Shown in pieces: positions 43,600-53,000 of a stretch of 64,000 nt of DNA. The translations under genes and the position numbers were made by a program. Source of the DNA: Sphingomonadales bacterium (GTDB lineage Bacteria; Pseudomonadota; Alphaproteobacteria; Sphingomonadales; Sphingomonadaceae); NCBI GenBank assembly GCA_016704425.1, contig JADJAC010000011.1:868001-932000 (forward strand). Direction: 5' to 3'. How positions within the stretch are numbered: position 1 is the stretch's first letter; every line of letters starts with the position of its first letter. Under the pieces are notes generated by a model that was not told the DNA's origin, made no database searches, and worked only from the letters and a program-made list of their open reading frames with translations.

Positions 43600-46251
43600 A
43601 TGACGCAATATGTGTATCGCTTCGGCGGCGGCGTTTCGGACGGTGGCGCTGGCGACAAGAATTTGCTCGGCGGCAAGGGTGCGAATCTGGACGGGATGGC
43701 CGCAATCGGTCTGCCGGTTCCCCCGGGATTCACGATCACGACAGCCATGTGCGCGCGCTATTATGATGATGGCGAAGTCTTTCCGGATTCCCTGCGCGAT
43801 GAAGTCGCTGACGGTATTGCCCATATCGCGGCGGTGACCGGAACGCGCTTTGGCGATGCTGCCGATCCGCTGCTGGTCTCGGTCCGGTCGGGCGCGCGGG
43901 TTTCCATGCCGGGAATGATGGATACCGTCCTCAACCTCGGCCTCAATGACCAGACCGTCGAAGGCCTGGCAGCCTCCTCGGGCGACGCGCGTTTTGCGTG
44001 GGACAGCTATCGCCGCTTCATCCAGATGTATGCCGATGTCGTCCTCGAACTCGATCACGGTTCGTTTGAGGAGGCTCTGGAAATTGCGAAGGAAGACAAG
44101 GGTTTCTACCTCGACACTGAACTGACGGCTGAAGACCTGAGGTCACTCGTTGGTAGCTACAAGGCGCTTGTCGAAGAGCAATGGGGCAAGCCTTTTCCGC
44201 AGGATGTGCACGACCAGCTCTGGGGTGCGGTCGGCGCGGTGTTCGGTTCCTGGCAGTCGGAACGCGCCAAGGTCTATCGCCGCCTCAACAATATTCCGGG
44301 AGACTGGGGCACGGCGGTCAATGTGCAGGCCATGGTCTTCGGCAACATGGGTGAAACGTCTGCCACTGGTGTCGCCTTCACGCGCGATCCGGCGACTGGC
44401 GAGAATGCCTATTATGGCGAATTCCTGATCAACGCGCAGGGAGAAGACGTCGTTGCCGGGATCCGCACGCCGCAATATCTGACCCGCGCGGCTCGTGAGC
44501 GCGCCAACGCAAAGCCGCTCTCGATGGAAGAGGCAATGCCGGAGGTTTATGGCGAGCTGGCCAATGTCTTCAACATTTTGGAGACGCACTATCGCGACAT
44601 GCAGGACATCGAGTTCACGGTCGAACGCGGCAAGCTGTGGATGCTTCAGACGCGTTCGGGCAAGCGGACCGCGAAGGCAGCGCTGAAGATTGCGGTCGAC
44701 ATGGCCGAACAGGGCCTGATCACGCGGGAGGAAGCAGTGGCGCGCGTCGATCCCGCTGCGCTTGACCAGTTGCTGCACCCCACGCTTGATCCGGCGGCGG
44801 TCCGCGACATACTGGCCAAAGGCCTTCCGGCCTCCCCTGGTGCAGCGTCAGGTATTGCCGTGTTCGACAGTGACACGGCCGAAAAGCGTGCCGAGATGGG
44901 TGAGAGCGTCATCCTCGTCCGGATGGAGACAAGCCCGGAGGATATTCACGGCATGCATGCCGCAAAGGGAATCCTAACGGCGCGCGGTGGCATGACCAGC
45001 CATGCCGCTGTGGTCGCCCGGGGCATGGGCAGGCCCTGTGTCTCAGGCGCGGGCAATGTCGCCATCGACTCCAAGGAAGGCGTCTTCCGCGTAGGCGGAC
45101 GAGAAGTCCGCGAAGGCGAGATCATCACGATCGACGGCTCATCGGGCGAAGTGATGTTCGGTGAAGTCGCGACCGTCCAGCCGGAGCTGTCCGGCGATTT
45201 TGGCACGCTGATGGTCTGGGCCGATGCGGCGCGCCGCATGAAGGTGCGCGCCAATGCCGAAACACCTGCCGATTGCCGTATCGCCCGCGATTTCGGCGCA
45301 GAAGGGGTCGGCCTGTGCCGGACCGAGCATATGTTCTTCGAAGCGGGCCGGATCACGGCTGTACGGCAGATGATCCTTGCCGAAGATGAAGCGGGCAGGC
45401 GGGCAGCGCTGGCCAAGCTGCTTCCGGAACAGCGGGCCGATTTCAAGGGCATTTTCGAGGTGATGGCCGGCCTGCCGGTCACGATCCGGCTGCTCGATCC
45501 TCCGTTGCATGAATTCCTGCCGACAGAAGAATCGGATTTTGCCGATGTGGCCGAAGCGGCAGGCGTTGGCATCGATATCCTGAAGCGTCGTGCTGCGGAA
45601 CTGCATGAGTTCAATCCGATGCTTGGGCATCGTGGTTGCCGATTGGGTGTGACCTATCCTGAAATCTATGAAATGCAGGCCCGCGCGATCTTCGAGGCGG
45701 CCTGCGATTTGGCCGTTTCGCCCATTCCGGAAGTCATGGTGCCTCTAGTCGGCACGCGGCGCGAGCTGGAATTGATGAAGGACGTGATCGACCGGACCGC
45801 CGAGGCCGTGTTTGCCGAACGTGGCAAGCGGATCACTTACCTGGTCGGCACGATGATCGAGTTGCCGCGCGCAGCGCTGATGGCTGGCGAAATTGCTGAA
45901 GTCGGGGCCTTCTTCAGCTTTGGCACCAACGACCTGACTCAGACAACGCTGGGCGTCAGCCGCGACGATGCGAGCCGCTTCCTGACACAATATGTCGACA
46001 AGGGCATTTATGCGCAGGACCCCTTTGTCAGCCTTGATATTGATGGAGTGGGGCAGCTCGTCCAGCTTGCGGCCGAACGGGGCCGTGCAACACGACCCGA
46101 CATCAAGCTGGGGATTTGCGGTGAACATGGCGGTGATCCCGCGTCGATCCATTTTTGCGAAAGCGTCGGGCTCGACTATGTGTCCGCATCGCCATACCGT
46201 GTACCGATCGCACGTCTGGCCGCCGCCCAGGCAGCGCTTCGAAAGGGTTAG
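43600..46251 (+). CDS. ppdK: Pyruvate, phosphate dikinase
   Basis: An 883-residue enzyme with the three usual parts: an N-terminal ATP-binding domain (LLGGKGANLDGMAAIGLPVP near residue 22; RSGARVSMPGMMDTVLNLG near 95), the phosphohistidine domain with His468 in GGMTSHAAVVARG, and a C-terminal PEP-binding barrel with the catalytic Cys region LGICGEHGGDP. It interconverts pyruvate, ATP and Pi with PEP, AMP and PPi in the cytoplasm. It lies 6 bp after glyS, so it is likely transcribed with it. Confidence 0.97.
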   Translation: MTQYVYRFGGGVSDGGAGDKNLLGGKGANLDGMAAIGLPVPPGFTITTAMCARYYDDGEVFPDSLRDEVADGIAHIAAVTGTRFGDAADPLLVSVRSGARVSMPGMMDTVLNLGLNDQTVEGLAASSGDARFAWDSYRRFIQMYADVVLELDHGSFEEALEIAKEDKGFYLDTELTAEDLRSLVGSYKALVEEQWGKPFPQDVHDQLWGAVGAVFGSWQSERAKVYRRLNNIPGDWGTAVNVQAMVFGNMGETSATGVAFTRDPATGENAYYGEFLINAQGEDVVAGIRTPQYLTRAARERANAKPLSMEEAMPEVYGELANVFNILETHYRDMQDIEFTVERGKLWMLQTRSGKRTAKAALKIAVDMAEQGLITREEAVARVDPAALDQLLHPTLDPAAVRDILAKGLPASPGAASGIAVFDSDTAEKRAEMGESVILVRMETSPEDIHGMHAAKGILTARGGMTSHAAVVARGMGRPCVSGAGNVAIDSKEGVFRVGGREVREGEIITIDGSSGEVMFGEVATVQPELSGDFGTLMVWADAARRMKVRANAETPADCRIARDFGAEGVGLCRTEHMFFEAGRITAVRQMILAEDEAGRRAALAKLLPEQRADFKGIFEVMAGLPVTIRLLDPPLHEFLPTEESDFADVAEAAGVGIDILKRRAAELHEFNPMLGHRGCRLGVTYPEIYEMQARAIFEAACDLAVSPIPEVMVPLVGTRRELELMKDVIDRTAEAVFAERGKRITYLVGTMIELPRAALMAGEIAEVGAFFSFGTNDLTQTTLGVSRDDASRFLTQYVDKGIYAQDPFVSLDIDGVGQLVQLAAERGRATRPDIKLGICGEHGGDPASIHFCESVGLDYVSASPYRVPIARLAAAQAALRKG

Positions 46252-46253
46252 CG

Positions 46254-46829
46254 ATGAAACGCTGGCACCATTATGCTTTTGCAGTCGTCGCCGGACTGGC
46301 AGCTGGTGCTGGCGGAGCTTGGGCCGTCATTCACAAGGGTCTCAACGACGGACGCCTGAGCAATGGCCCTTGGTCGACCGCGCTGAATTACGGAACGAAA
46401 GATACGGATTCCCTGACGCGCGCGTCAGTCGCATTGCGCGCGATCCTCGCCTTGCCGTCGACCGAAACAGTCTATTGGAATGCAGCTACCGATAGTGACG
46501 GAATACCGCTGGACGGCAGCTGCACCTACGCCATGACGGGCAAGCCGCTCGATGCCCGCTGGTGGAGTGTGACTTACTATGACAAGCGGGGCTATCTCGT
46601 CGCCAATGCCGCCAATATCTGGTCGTTCAGCGGGATATCTGTCACGCCGGCCGAAAAGGACGGTTGGCGGGTGACCATTGGTCCGGACAAGGTCGATGGC
46701 CATTGGCTGCCGAGTGCCAAAGGGCAGCCATTCGAGCTGACCTTGCGGATGTACAATCCAGGTGCCGGATTTCGCGCTTCGCCAAAGGATGCGATCCTTC
46801 CGGTACTGAAGAAGGAGCGTTGCGCATGA
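46254..46829 (+). CDS. DUF1214 domain protein
   Basis: 191 residues from the ATG at 46254 with GAAAGGG upstream, 2 bp after ppdK. An N-terminal hydrophobic segment (YAFAVVAGLAAGAGGAWAV) indicates an anchored or exported protein. The DUF1214 core has DGIPLDGSCTYAMTGKPLDA and RWWSVTYYDKRGYLVANAAN. In other bacteria this domain is fused to or paired with DUF1254, as here with the next gene, which overlaps by ATGA. Function unknown. Confidence 0.88.
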   Translation: MKRWHHYAFAVVAGLAAGAGGAWAVIHKGLNDGRLSNGPWSTALNYGTKDTDSLTRASVALRAILALPSTETVYWNAATDSDGIPLDGSCTYAMTGKPLDARWWSVTYYDKRGYLVANAANIWSFSGISVTPAEKDGWRVTIGPDKVDGHWLPSAKGQPFELTLRMYNPGAGFRASPKDAILPVLKKERCA

Positions 46830-47350
46830 CGCGATGGATTGTTCCGCTTCTCGTCTTTCTGGCAACAGCGGCAGGGGCCTGGCATGCGACACTGGCTGCT
46901 GCGACCTTCGGCCTGATGGAAGGCGCAGTGCGCCGCCTCTCCCTGCGGGCTGGCCTGAACACCATGTCCTATGGTCAGCTCGCCACCCCAGCCAATCAGC
47001 CGATTGTCAGGCCGAGCCCGGATCTCGCCTATTCAAGCTGTCCCTTTGATCTTTCGGCGGGGCCGCTCCTGATCCAGTATGTGCCTGTCGCCGGCCGTTA
47101 TTCTTCGCTCAGCGTTTTTAATGCGCGGACTGACGTGGTCTTTGTGCGAAACGATGAGCAGGCGGGAGGCAAACCGGTCCGGATCGCCATTGCCCGGGAA
47201 GGCCAAAAGGTTCCGGCTGGTGTCGAGACCGTCCGTGTCGGTTATGATCGCGGGATCGCTCTTGTAAGGCTATTGCTTGCCGATCCAGCGGAAATTGCGC
47301 AGTTCGATGCCATCAGACGGCAATCGAACTGCGCCACGATCAGAGGCTAG
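46826..47350 (+). CDS. DUF1254 domain protein
   Basis: 174 residues from the ATG at 46826 in an ATGA overlap with the DUF1214 gene (GAAGGAG upstream). A signal or anchor segment (WIVPLLVFLATAAGAW) is followed by the DUF1254 pattern SPDLAYSSCPFDLSAGPLLI and PVAGRYSSLSVFNARTD. It is a short version of the domain. It probably acts in the same envelope complex as the DUF1214 protein; role unknown. Confidence 0.87.
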   Translation: MTRWIVPLLVFLATAAGAWHATLAAATFGLMEGAVRRLSLRAGLNTMSYGQLATPANQPIVRPSPDLAYSSCPFDLSAGPLLIQYVPVAGRYSSLSVFNARTDVVFVRNDEQAGGKPVRIAIAREGQKVPAGVETVRVGYDRGIALVRLLLADPAEIAQFDAIRRQSNCATIRG

Positions 47351-47353
47351 GGC

Positions 47354-48352
47354 CTAGATCTTTCCGTTTACGAAGGTGTCGCTGATCGAGCAGGCCGCCG
47401 GCCCGAGGATGACAACGAACAGCACCGGAAGGATGAAAAGGATTAGTGGCACTGTCATGATCGCGGGCAGGCGCGCAGCCTTTTCCTCAGCCCGCATCAT
47501 GCGCTCATTCCGGAATTCGGCGGAGAGAACACGCAGTGCGGAAGCGAGTGGCGTACCGTATTTCTCTGTCTGGATCATGGTTGTGACGACGCCGCGAACC
47601 GCGTCAAGCGCAACACGCCGTGACAGATTCTCGAAGGCCATGCGCCGCTCAGTCAGGAAGCCGAGTTCGATCGCAGTCAGTGCAAATTCATCCCCCAGTT
47701 CGGGATAGGCCTTGCCAAGCTCGCGTGCGACGCGATGGAAAGCAGCATCGACTGTGAGGCCGGCTTCCGCACAAATGACCAGCAGGTCGAGTGCGTCAGG
47801 CAGGCCCTTGCGGATCAGGTCGGAGCGCTTTGAAATCTTGTTCTGGATGAAGATGTCCGGAGCCTTGTAGCTGCCGATGAGCGCGCCCGAAACAAGGAAA
47901 AATTTCTTCATCGCCGACCAGTCCGCATGCCAGCCGAAAACATAGACAGCCGCCGCTACGCCGCCGCCAATGACGATAGGCAACACCATGCGCGCAAAAA
48001 TGACTGCGACGGCTGCGTCCTTAGAACGGATGCCTGCCTGGACGAGTTTTGTCTGGGCGTCCTTGAGCTGTTCTTCCTGCAAAACCCGCAGCGAGGACAG
48101 CATGGAACGCATGCGGTCTGTCGTTTCGTTCTTCTGGGTCAGCTTTGCCCGGCGCTTTCCGCTCGAGACAATGATGCCGGCCTTCAGCTGTTCGCGCCGC
48201 TCGTTCAATGCCTTGACGCGGCTTGCCATCGGATCGCGAACGGTCGTTGCCGTATAGAGTGCGAAGATGACGGCAAGGGTTGCGACTGCCGACAAAATTG
48301 TCGCGACCCAGAGGACGTCGACTCCCAGCAATGTTGGCCCACCCGTTTCCAT
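47354..48352 (-). CDS. tadC: Tad pilus inner-membrane platform protein TadC
   Basis: A 332-residue type II secretion F-family protein. Hydrophobic segments are at residues 10-32, 125-145, 150-170 and at the C-terminus (LILFILPVLFVVILGPAA). The soluble T2SSF domain has LPDALDLLVICAEAGLTVDAA and TPLASALRVLSAEFRNERMM. It forms with TadB the platform that extends the Flp pilus. It is the last gene of the cpa/tad operon, 28 bp after tadB. Confidence 0.92.
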   Translation of the reverse strand: METGGPTLLGVDVLWVATILSAVATLAVIFALYTATTVRDPMASRVKALNERREQLKAGIIVSSGKRRAKLTQKNETTDRMRSMLSSLRVLQEEQLKDAQTKLVQAGIRSKDAAVAVIFARMVLPIVIGGGVAAAVYVFGWHADWSAMKKFFLVSGALIGSYKAPDIFIQNKISKRSDLIRKGLPDALDLLVICAEAGLTVDAAFHRVARELGKAYPELGDEFALTAIELGFLTERRMAFENLSRRVALDAVRGVVTTMIQTEKYGTPLASALRVLSAEFRNERMMRAEEKAARLPAIMTVPLILFILPVLFVVILGPAACSISDTFVNGKI

Positions 48353-48380
48353 CTCTAAACTCTTTCCTTTGACCGAACCG

Positions 48381-49346
48381 TCAGATTTCGAAACTGATCA
48401 TCTTGGACATGATGAACGCACCGATGCCCATCCAGACCATGCCGCCCAGACCGGCGACCATCAGGCGCTGGTCATCAAAGAAGTGCAGCATATAGGGCGG
48501 ATTCACGTACATGATCATGCCGAACACACCGAACGGAAGGACGCCAATGATATAGGCGGACGCCTTGGATTCGGACGACATTGCCCGGATCTTGAGCTTC
48601 ATCTGGGCGCGCTTGCGCAGCACGTCTGCCAGGTTTGAAAGCGTTTCAGCGAGATTGCCGCCCGTTTCCCGCTGGATTGCAAGCGTGATGCAAAAGAACT
48701 GGAATTCAGCCGTTCCGATGCGATCAGCAGCTTCCTCCAGCGCCATTTCCATTGTCTTGCCGATCTTGATGCGGTCGGAAACACCCCTGAATTCCATGCC
48801 GACGGGATCCGGAACTTCGCTGGCAACGATTCCGAGCGTTTCGGAAATCGGCAAGCCTGAACGAAGGCCGCGCACCATTAGCTCGATCGCGTCGGGAAAT
48901 TTGGCGTTGAAATTGTTTATGCGCTTCTTGATTTGGCTTCCGACCACCAGATGCGGAAGCAGGAGCCCGACTGCCGAACCTGCGAGCAAGCCAAGCAAAA
49001 CCGGTGCGCCCTTGATCAAGGCGAGCAGCGTGATCACGAGCATGATCCCGACGCAGGTCATCACATATTTCGCAAGCGACCAGTTTTTCCCCGTCTGCTG
49101 CAGGCGTTTTGCGAGCAGCGCAGGATTGGGAATATATTTGCTGGCAATGCCATCCGCGCGCGACGCCCGGTTCGCGGTAATTTTGCGCATCTGGGATTCG
49201 ACGGTGTAGGACGGCATATCGCCATGCCGCGCCTTCACGCCGTCAATGCGACGTGTCTGCGCCTTGGCCAGTGACGGGCCGGAAAAGGCCACGCCCAGCA
49301 TGATCAGGCTCAAGATCATCCCGGCGACTACCACGATCCACTGCAT
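48381..49346 (-). CDS. tadB: Tad pilus inner-membrane platform protein TadB
   Basis: A 321-residue T2SSF-domain protein. Transmembrane segments are at residues 3-22, 96-130 and 262-312 (YIIGVLPFGVFGMIMYV). The cytoplasmic domain has FPDAIELMVRGLRSGLPISE and RETGGNLAETLSNLADVLR, characteristic of TadB. It should bind the CpaF ATPase, yet no cpaF gene precedes it: only 37 bp separate it from cpaE. Confidence 0.93.
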   Translation of the reverse strand: MQWIVVVAGMILSLIMLGVAFSGPSLAKAQTRRIDGVKARHGDMPSYTVESQMRKITANRASRADGIASKYIPNPALLAKRLQQTGKNWSLAKYVMTCVGIMLVITLLALIKGAPVLLGLLAGSAVGLLLPHLVVGSQIKKRINNFNAKFPDAIELMVRGLRSGLPISETLGIVASEVPDPVGMEFRGVSDRIKIGKTMEMALEEAADRIGTAEFQFFCITLAIQRETGGNLAETLSNLADVLRKRAQMKLKIRAMSSESKASAYIIGVLPFGVFGMIMYVNPPYMLHFFDDQRLMVAGLGGMVWMGIGAFIMSKMISFEI

Positions 49347-49383
49347 TGGTGATCCTATCCTAACCGGTCAAACGACCTGCAAT

Positions 49384-50691
49384 TCAAGCGACCTGATCGG
49401 CCTTGGCTTTTTTCGACGGCAACAGTGACCGCAGGCTTCCAATCTTGTCGGCAAGCGACACCGATTTTCCGGCCTTTGACGCCGCGACTTCGCCGCTTTC
49501 GTCCCCGCCATCGGCTGTAAGAAGCAAGCGCGTACCGATTGCCTGGAGTTCAAGTCCGACTTTCGACGTCTTGCCGACTTCGGCAACCGGCTTGCCGAGC
49601 TTTGCCGCCTGGCAAACGACCTTGGAGTCGAAGGGGATCACGAAATCCACCTTTCGTTCGATCGAGGACTCGAAATCCTTCTTTGTCAGCTCGGTCGTCC
49701 CGTTCGGCCCGACCCGATTCAGTGCGACGAGCACATTCGAATGCGGCGCGTTGGCCTTAAGCCAGGACAGGATCCGGATCACGTCGCGCGCGCCGACAAG
49801 CGTTAGCTCGGATACAACCACCACGGATTGAATCTCGTTCATCAGGTGCGGGTGCTGAATGACCATATGGCGCGGCAGGTCGATGACGGTGCATTCGAAT
49901 GCAGCGCGCATCTCTTCCTGAAGCTGATAGAAGGCTCCGCCGTCGCTAAGCAATGGCTGACTCATCGGAGCTTCTGCTGACAGGACCGACAGCTTGTCAT
50001 TGGCGCGCACCATCGCACGCTCGATGAACAGACCGTCGATGCGTCCCGGATTCTCGATTGCATCCGTCAGGCCACGACCGGGTTCCAGATCGAGCGACAG
50101 TGCACCGGTTCCGAAATGAACATCGAGATCAAGTAGCGCCGTTGAACGCTTCTGGCTGTCGCTGAACAGCCAGGCGAGCGATGCTGCAATCGTCGAAGCG
50201 CCGACACCGCCGCGCGCACCGATGATGGCTGCCGTCATGTGCGGACGATCGGCGACAGGTTCGTTGTGCCTCGGTCCGTTAAGCACTGCCTGAGCATGTG
50301 CGAAGGCTTCGCGCAACTGGTCGGCGTTGAACGGCTTCAGCAGATAATCCTGGATGCCGCTGGCCACGAGATCACGATAGAGCCTGACGTCGTTGACTTC
50401 GCCCGCTGCGATCACAACCGTGCCGGGTTCGCAAACTTCGGCCAGTGCGTTGATATCGTTCAGCGGATCTCCGGATTCAGACAGGTCCACAAAAAGTATG
50501 TTCGGACTTGCCGAGACCGAGAGAGACTGGACTGCATTGCGCAAGCCGCCCTTGTTGATCTTTTCGACCGGCCAGCCCATTTCCGCGCACACCGGGCGGA
50601 TCGTATCGGCCGTGGCATCGTCGCAGATATAAGCAGAAAACGGATCACGTGTTGTCGCCCCGTGGCGACTGGGAGACCATGGCGCGTTCAT
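49384..50691 (-). CDS. cpaE: Pilus assembly ATPase-like protein CpaE (TadZ)
   Basis: 435 residues from the ATG at 50689-50691 with GAGGAG upstream; the frame is open far upstream but that part is antisense to cpaD. The N-terminal half is a receiver-like domain (ASPNILFVDLSESGDP near residue 62, then YLLKPFNADQLREAFAH). The C-terminal half is a ParA/MinD-type ATPase with a deviant Walker A (ARGGVGASTIAASLAW) and LLDLDVHFGTGALSLDLE. CpaE directs pilus machinery to the pole. Its ATG shares one base with the cpaD stop. Confidence 0.94.
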   Translation of the reverse strand: MNAPWSPSRHGATTRDPFSAYICDDATADTIRPVCAEMGWPVEKINKGGLRNAVQSLSVSASPNILFVDLSESGDPLNDINALAEVCEPGTVVIAAGEVNDVRLYRDLVASGIQDYLLKPFNADQLREAFAHAQAVLNGPRHNEPVADRPHMTAAIIGARGGVGASTIAASLAWLFSDSQKRSTALLDLDVHFGTGALSLDLEPGRGLTDAIENPGRIDGLFIERAMVRANDKLSVLSAEAPMSQPLLSDGGAFYQLQEEMRAAFECTVIDLPRHMVIQHPHLMNEIQSVVVVSELTLVGARDVIRILSWLKANAPHSNVLVALNRVGPNGTTELTKKDFESSIERKVDFVIPFDSKVVCQAAKLGKPVAEVGKTSKVGLELQAIGTRLLLTADGGDESGEVAASKAGKSVSLADKIGSLRSLLPSKKAKADQVA

Positions 50692-51332
50692 CAGTTGCTC
50701 CTCGAGCCTTCTTGTTTCAGGGGTCCGGCACCCGTGGGCGCCTTGTCGCGATAGGACTTGATCGCCTTTGACGCCGTCGAAGCGTCGTTGGCGCCAGTTG
50801 CGCGCTGTCCGTAAATCAGGTCTTCCGGGTTTGCGACCATGGCAGCAAGGTTCGAATTGATGCTGCAACCATAGTTGGCCATCGTGTTGGAATTGAAATC
50901 GTTGCCGGCCTTGTCGCTCCAGTCGGGGCAATTCGGCACTTTGGCAGTCGTGCGGCTGACAACGACGCGAACCTTGCCCGGGGCAATTTCACCACTGGTC
51001 ACCGGTGCAGTCGGATCGATGAGGAGGCCATAACGTGAAGCCACGTCAGCAACGGCCTCGCGGACCGCCGCGTCACTTCCGCCAGCAGCATCGACCGATA
51101 CCCGGTCGCCATAACCAAGCCGCAGCGATTCGAACCAGCCAGCAACGCGACTGGACTCGCCAGGCGCAAGGCCTTCATAGCCGGAATTGACGTCCAGCAC
51201 ATAGTTGGACTTGCTGACAACCGGCTGATGCACCGATTCAACACCGCGATTTTGGGTCCCGCACGCGGCAAGCGCGGCGCTCATTCCAATCAGGGTTGCA
51301 AGGTGGGATGCACGCATGACTTTCATCTCCAT
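50691..51332 (-). CDS. cpaD: Pilus assembly lipoprotein CpaD
   Basis: Up to 213 residues; the ATG at 51315-51317 has TGGAGATG at the right distance and would give 208 residues, so the start may be there. A lipobox is present (MSAALAAC). The CpaD pattern follows, with DPTAPVTSGEIAPGKVRVVV and the Cys-containing CPDWSDKAGNDFNSNTMANY and GCSINSNLAAMVANPEDLI. It is thought to be an outer-membrane partner of the secretin. It sits 8 bp after cpaC. Confidence 0.92.
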   Translation of the reverse strand: MEMKVMRASHLATLIGMSAALAACGTQNRGVESVHQPVVSKSNYVLDVNSGYEGLAPGESSRVAGWFESLRLGYGDRVSVDAAGGSDAAVREAVADVASRYGLLIDPTAPVTSGEIAPGKVRVVVSRTTAKVPNCPDWSDKAGNDFNSNTMANYGCSINSNLAAMVANPEDLIYGQRATGANDASTASKAIKSYRDKAPTGAGPLKQEGSRSN

Positions 51333-51340
51333 GATTGGGG

Positions 51341-52999
51341 TTAATTTCCACTGAAACCGGGCGCTGGGGCCGTTTGCGAAGTCTTTGTCCGCTTGTCGGG
51401 CGCCGGTGCGGCGTTAGCACCTATAGATGGTGCAACGATTGTTGCCGGCGGAGCCTCGGTCGGAGTCGGCCGCTTTCCACCGGAGTCCCCGGAATGGCTT
51501 TGGCCAAGCAGGATCCGCTGCGCGTCAGTCGAGGCCTTGAACCCGTCAGTCGGGAGCGCGATCTGGTTGGCCGAAACGGGCTTGACCAGATAGGGCGTCA
51601 CGATGATCACGAGTTCGGTTTCGCTCTTGCGATACCGCGTCGAACGGAACAGAGCTCCCAGAACCGGCACATTGCCCAGACCCGGTGCACGGTCGATCGA
51701 ATTGGTTTGCGAATTGCGCATCAGGCCACCAATCATGAACGATTGACCGGAACCAAGTTCCACAGTGGTTTCGGCGCGGCGAGTGGTAATGCCGGGCACG
51801 GTGTAGCCGTTGAGCGTGACCGAGCCTTCGTTCGTAAGTTCTGACACTTCCGGGCGGACGCGCATCGAGATGCGGCCATCGGCAAGAACTGTCGGGCTGA
51901 ATGCCAGGCTCACGCCATATTGCTTGTATTCGATGGAAACCGAACCCAATTGCTGCGAAATCGGGATTGGAAATTCGCCGCCAGCCAGAAAGCTCGCTGT
52001 TTCGCCCGAAAGCGCCGTCAGATTTGGCTGAGCCAGCGTTGTTACCAGGCCCTCGGTTTCAGCAAGGTCGATCGCAGACGCCAGATCCAGACCAAGAAAC
52101 TTGCCCGCAAGGCCGATTGAAGTCTTGCCGGCGCCAAGGCCAAGGTTCTTGAAATCATAGACGGTTCCGACATTGCCGAAAATTGGCAGGCCGGTGGCTG
52201 GATTGATTGTTACGTTGCCAATGGCGCCGGGGAAGAAGTTCGATGCCGGAACAGTTGGAAAACTTGTTGTCGGAAGACTGCCGATGCTTCCGAAACTGCG
52301 CCCCTGCGAGATTCCGAACAGGAAGCCCCCGGTGGTGTCACGGTTCAGCAGATTGACGCCAAGTTCCTTGACGAGACTGCGGCTTACTTCGGCAATCTTG
52401 ACCTGCAGATTGACCTGCAGCGGCGTTGCGGTCCGCAAGCGGCTGACAACCTTGGTATCGTCGCCAACGAAGGCCTGAACCAGTCGCTCTGCTTCGGCAC
52501 CATCTTCCGGCCCGGCAACCGTGCCAGTCAGGAGCACAAGGCCATTCATCGGCGTGCTCTGGATCGCGGCTTCCGGCATCGCGAGCTTCAGCATTGTGTC
52601 GATGGAGTTGGTGTTCGTACCTGCCCGGACATTCGCCGAATAAACAACTGCACCGGAACGGGTCGTCGCGAACACACTCGATTCGCCAGGTTTCTTGGCA
52701 AAAACATAAATCTGGGTTGCCGAGCGAACCTGCACGTCCGCCACGTCTTCGTTTGCAACAAAGACATCGCTGATAGGCGCGGATAGGTTGATCAACTGGC
52801 CGCGTCCGACCGAAAGGTTCAGATCGGTTGACGGTCGTTGGGTGCGAGGCGCACCGCTCGACACGTTGACAGCCGGGTAAGACTGGTTCTTCTTCGGCGC
52901 GGCGTCTGCTGCAATTCCGCTGACCAGCATCGCCGATCCAGCAATCATTGTGGCAAGGCGCATTGCCGAGGCACTTGCGAAGAGCTGTGACTTGTTCAT
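51341..52999 (-). CDS. cpaC: Pilus secretin CpaC (RcpA)
   Basis: 552 residues from the ATG at 52997-52999, 1 bp after the cpaB stop. A signal peptide (MIAGSAMLVSGIAADA) is followed by the pilus/BON domains (LINLSAPISDVFVANEDVAD near residue 75; GLVLLTGTVAGPEDGAEAER) and the secretin domain (ALSGETASFLAGGEFPIPIS, then GQSFMIGGLMRNSQT). It forms the outer-membrane channel for the Flp pilus. The C-terminal 55 residues are a Pro/Ala/Thr-rich tail without a fold. Confidence 0.95.
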   Translation of the reverse strand: MNKSQLFASASAMRLATMIAGSAMLVSGIAADAAPKKNQSYPAVNVSSGAPRTQRPSTDLNLSVGRGQLINLSAPISDVFVANEDVADVQVRSATQIYVFAKKPGESSVFATTRSGAVVYSANVRAGTNTNSIDTMLKLAMPEAAIQSTPMNGLVLLTGTVAGPEDGAEAERLVQAFVGDDTKVVSRLRTATPLQVNLQVKIAEVSRSLVKELGVNLLNRDTTGGFLFGISQGRSFGSIGSLPTTSFPTVPASNFFPGAIGNVTINPATGLPIFGNVGTVYDFKNLGLGAGKTSIGLAGKFLGLDLASAIDLAETEGLVTTLAQPNLTALSGETASFLAGGEFPIPISQQLGSVSIEYKQYGVSLAFSPTVLADGRISMRVRPEVSELTNEGSVTLNGYTVPGITTRRAETTVELGSGQSFMIGGLMRNSQTNSIDRAPGLGNVPVLGALFRSTRYRKSETELVIIVTPYLVKPVSANQIALPTDGFKASTDAQRILLGQSHSGDSGGKRPTPTEAPPATIVAPSIGANAAPAPDKRTKTSQTAPAPGFSGN

Positions 53000-53000
53000 C

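Noticed and set aside
42934..44058. 374-codon open frame on the minus strand
   Set aside because: Antisense to glyS and ppdK, both with clear catalytic motifs; it only reflects the GC-rich codon pattern.
46868..46880. Third copy of the glyS palindromic element
   Set aside because: Only a short GCAGGGGCCT match is present, without the second arm.
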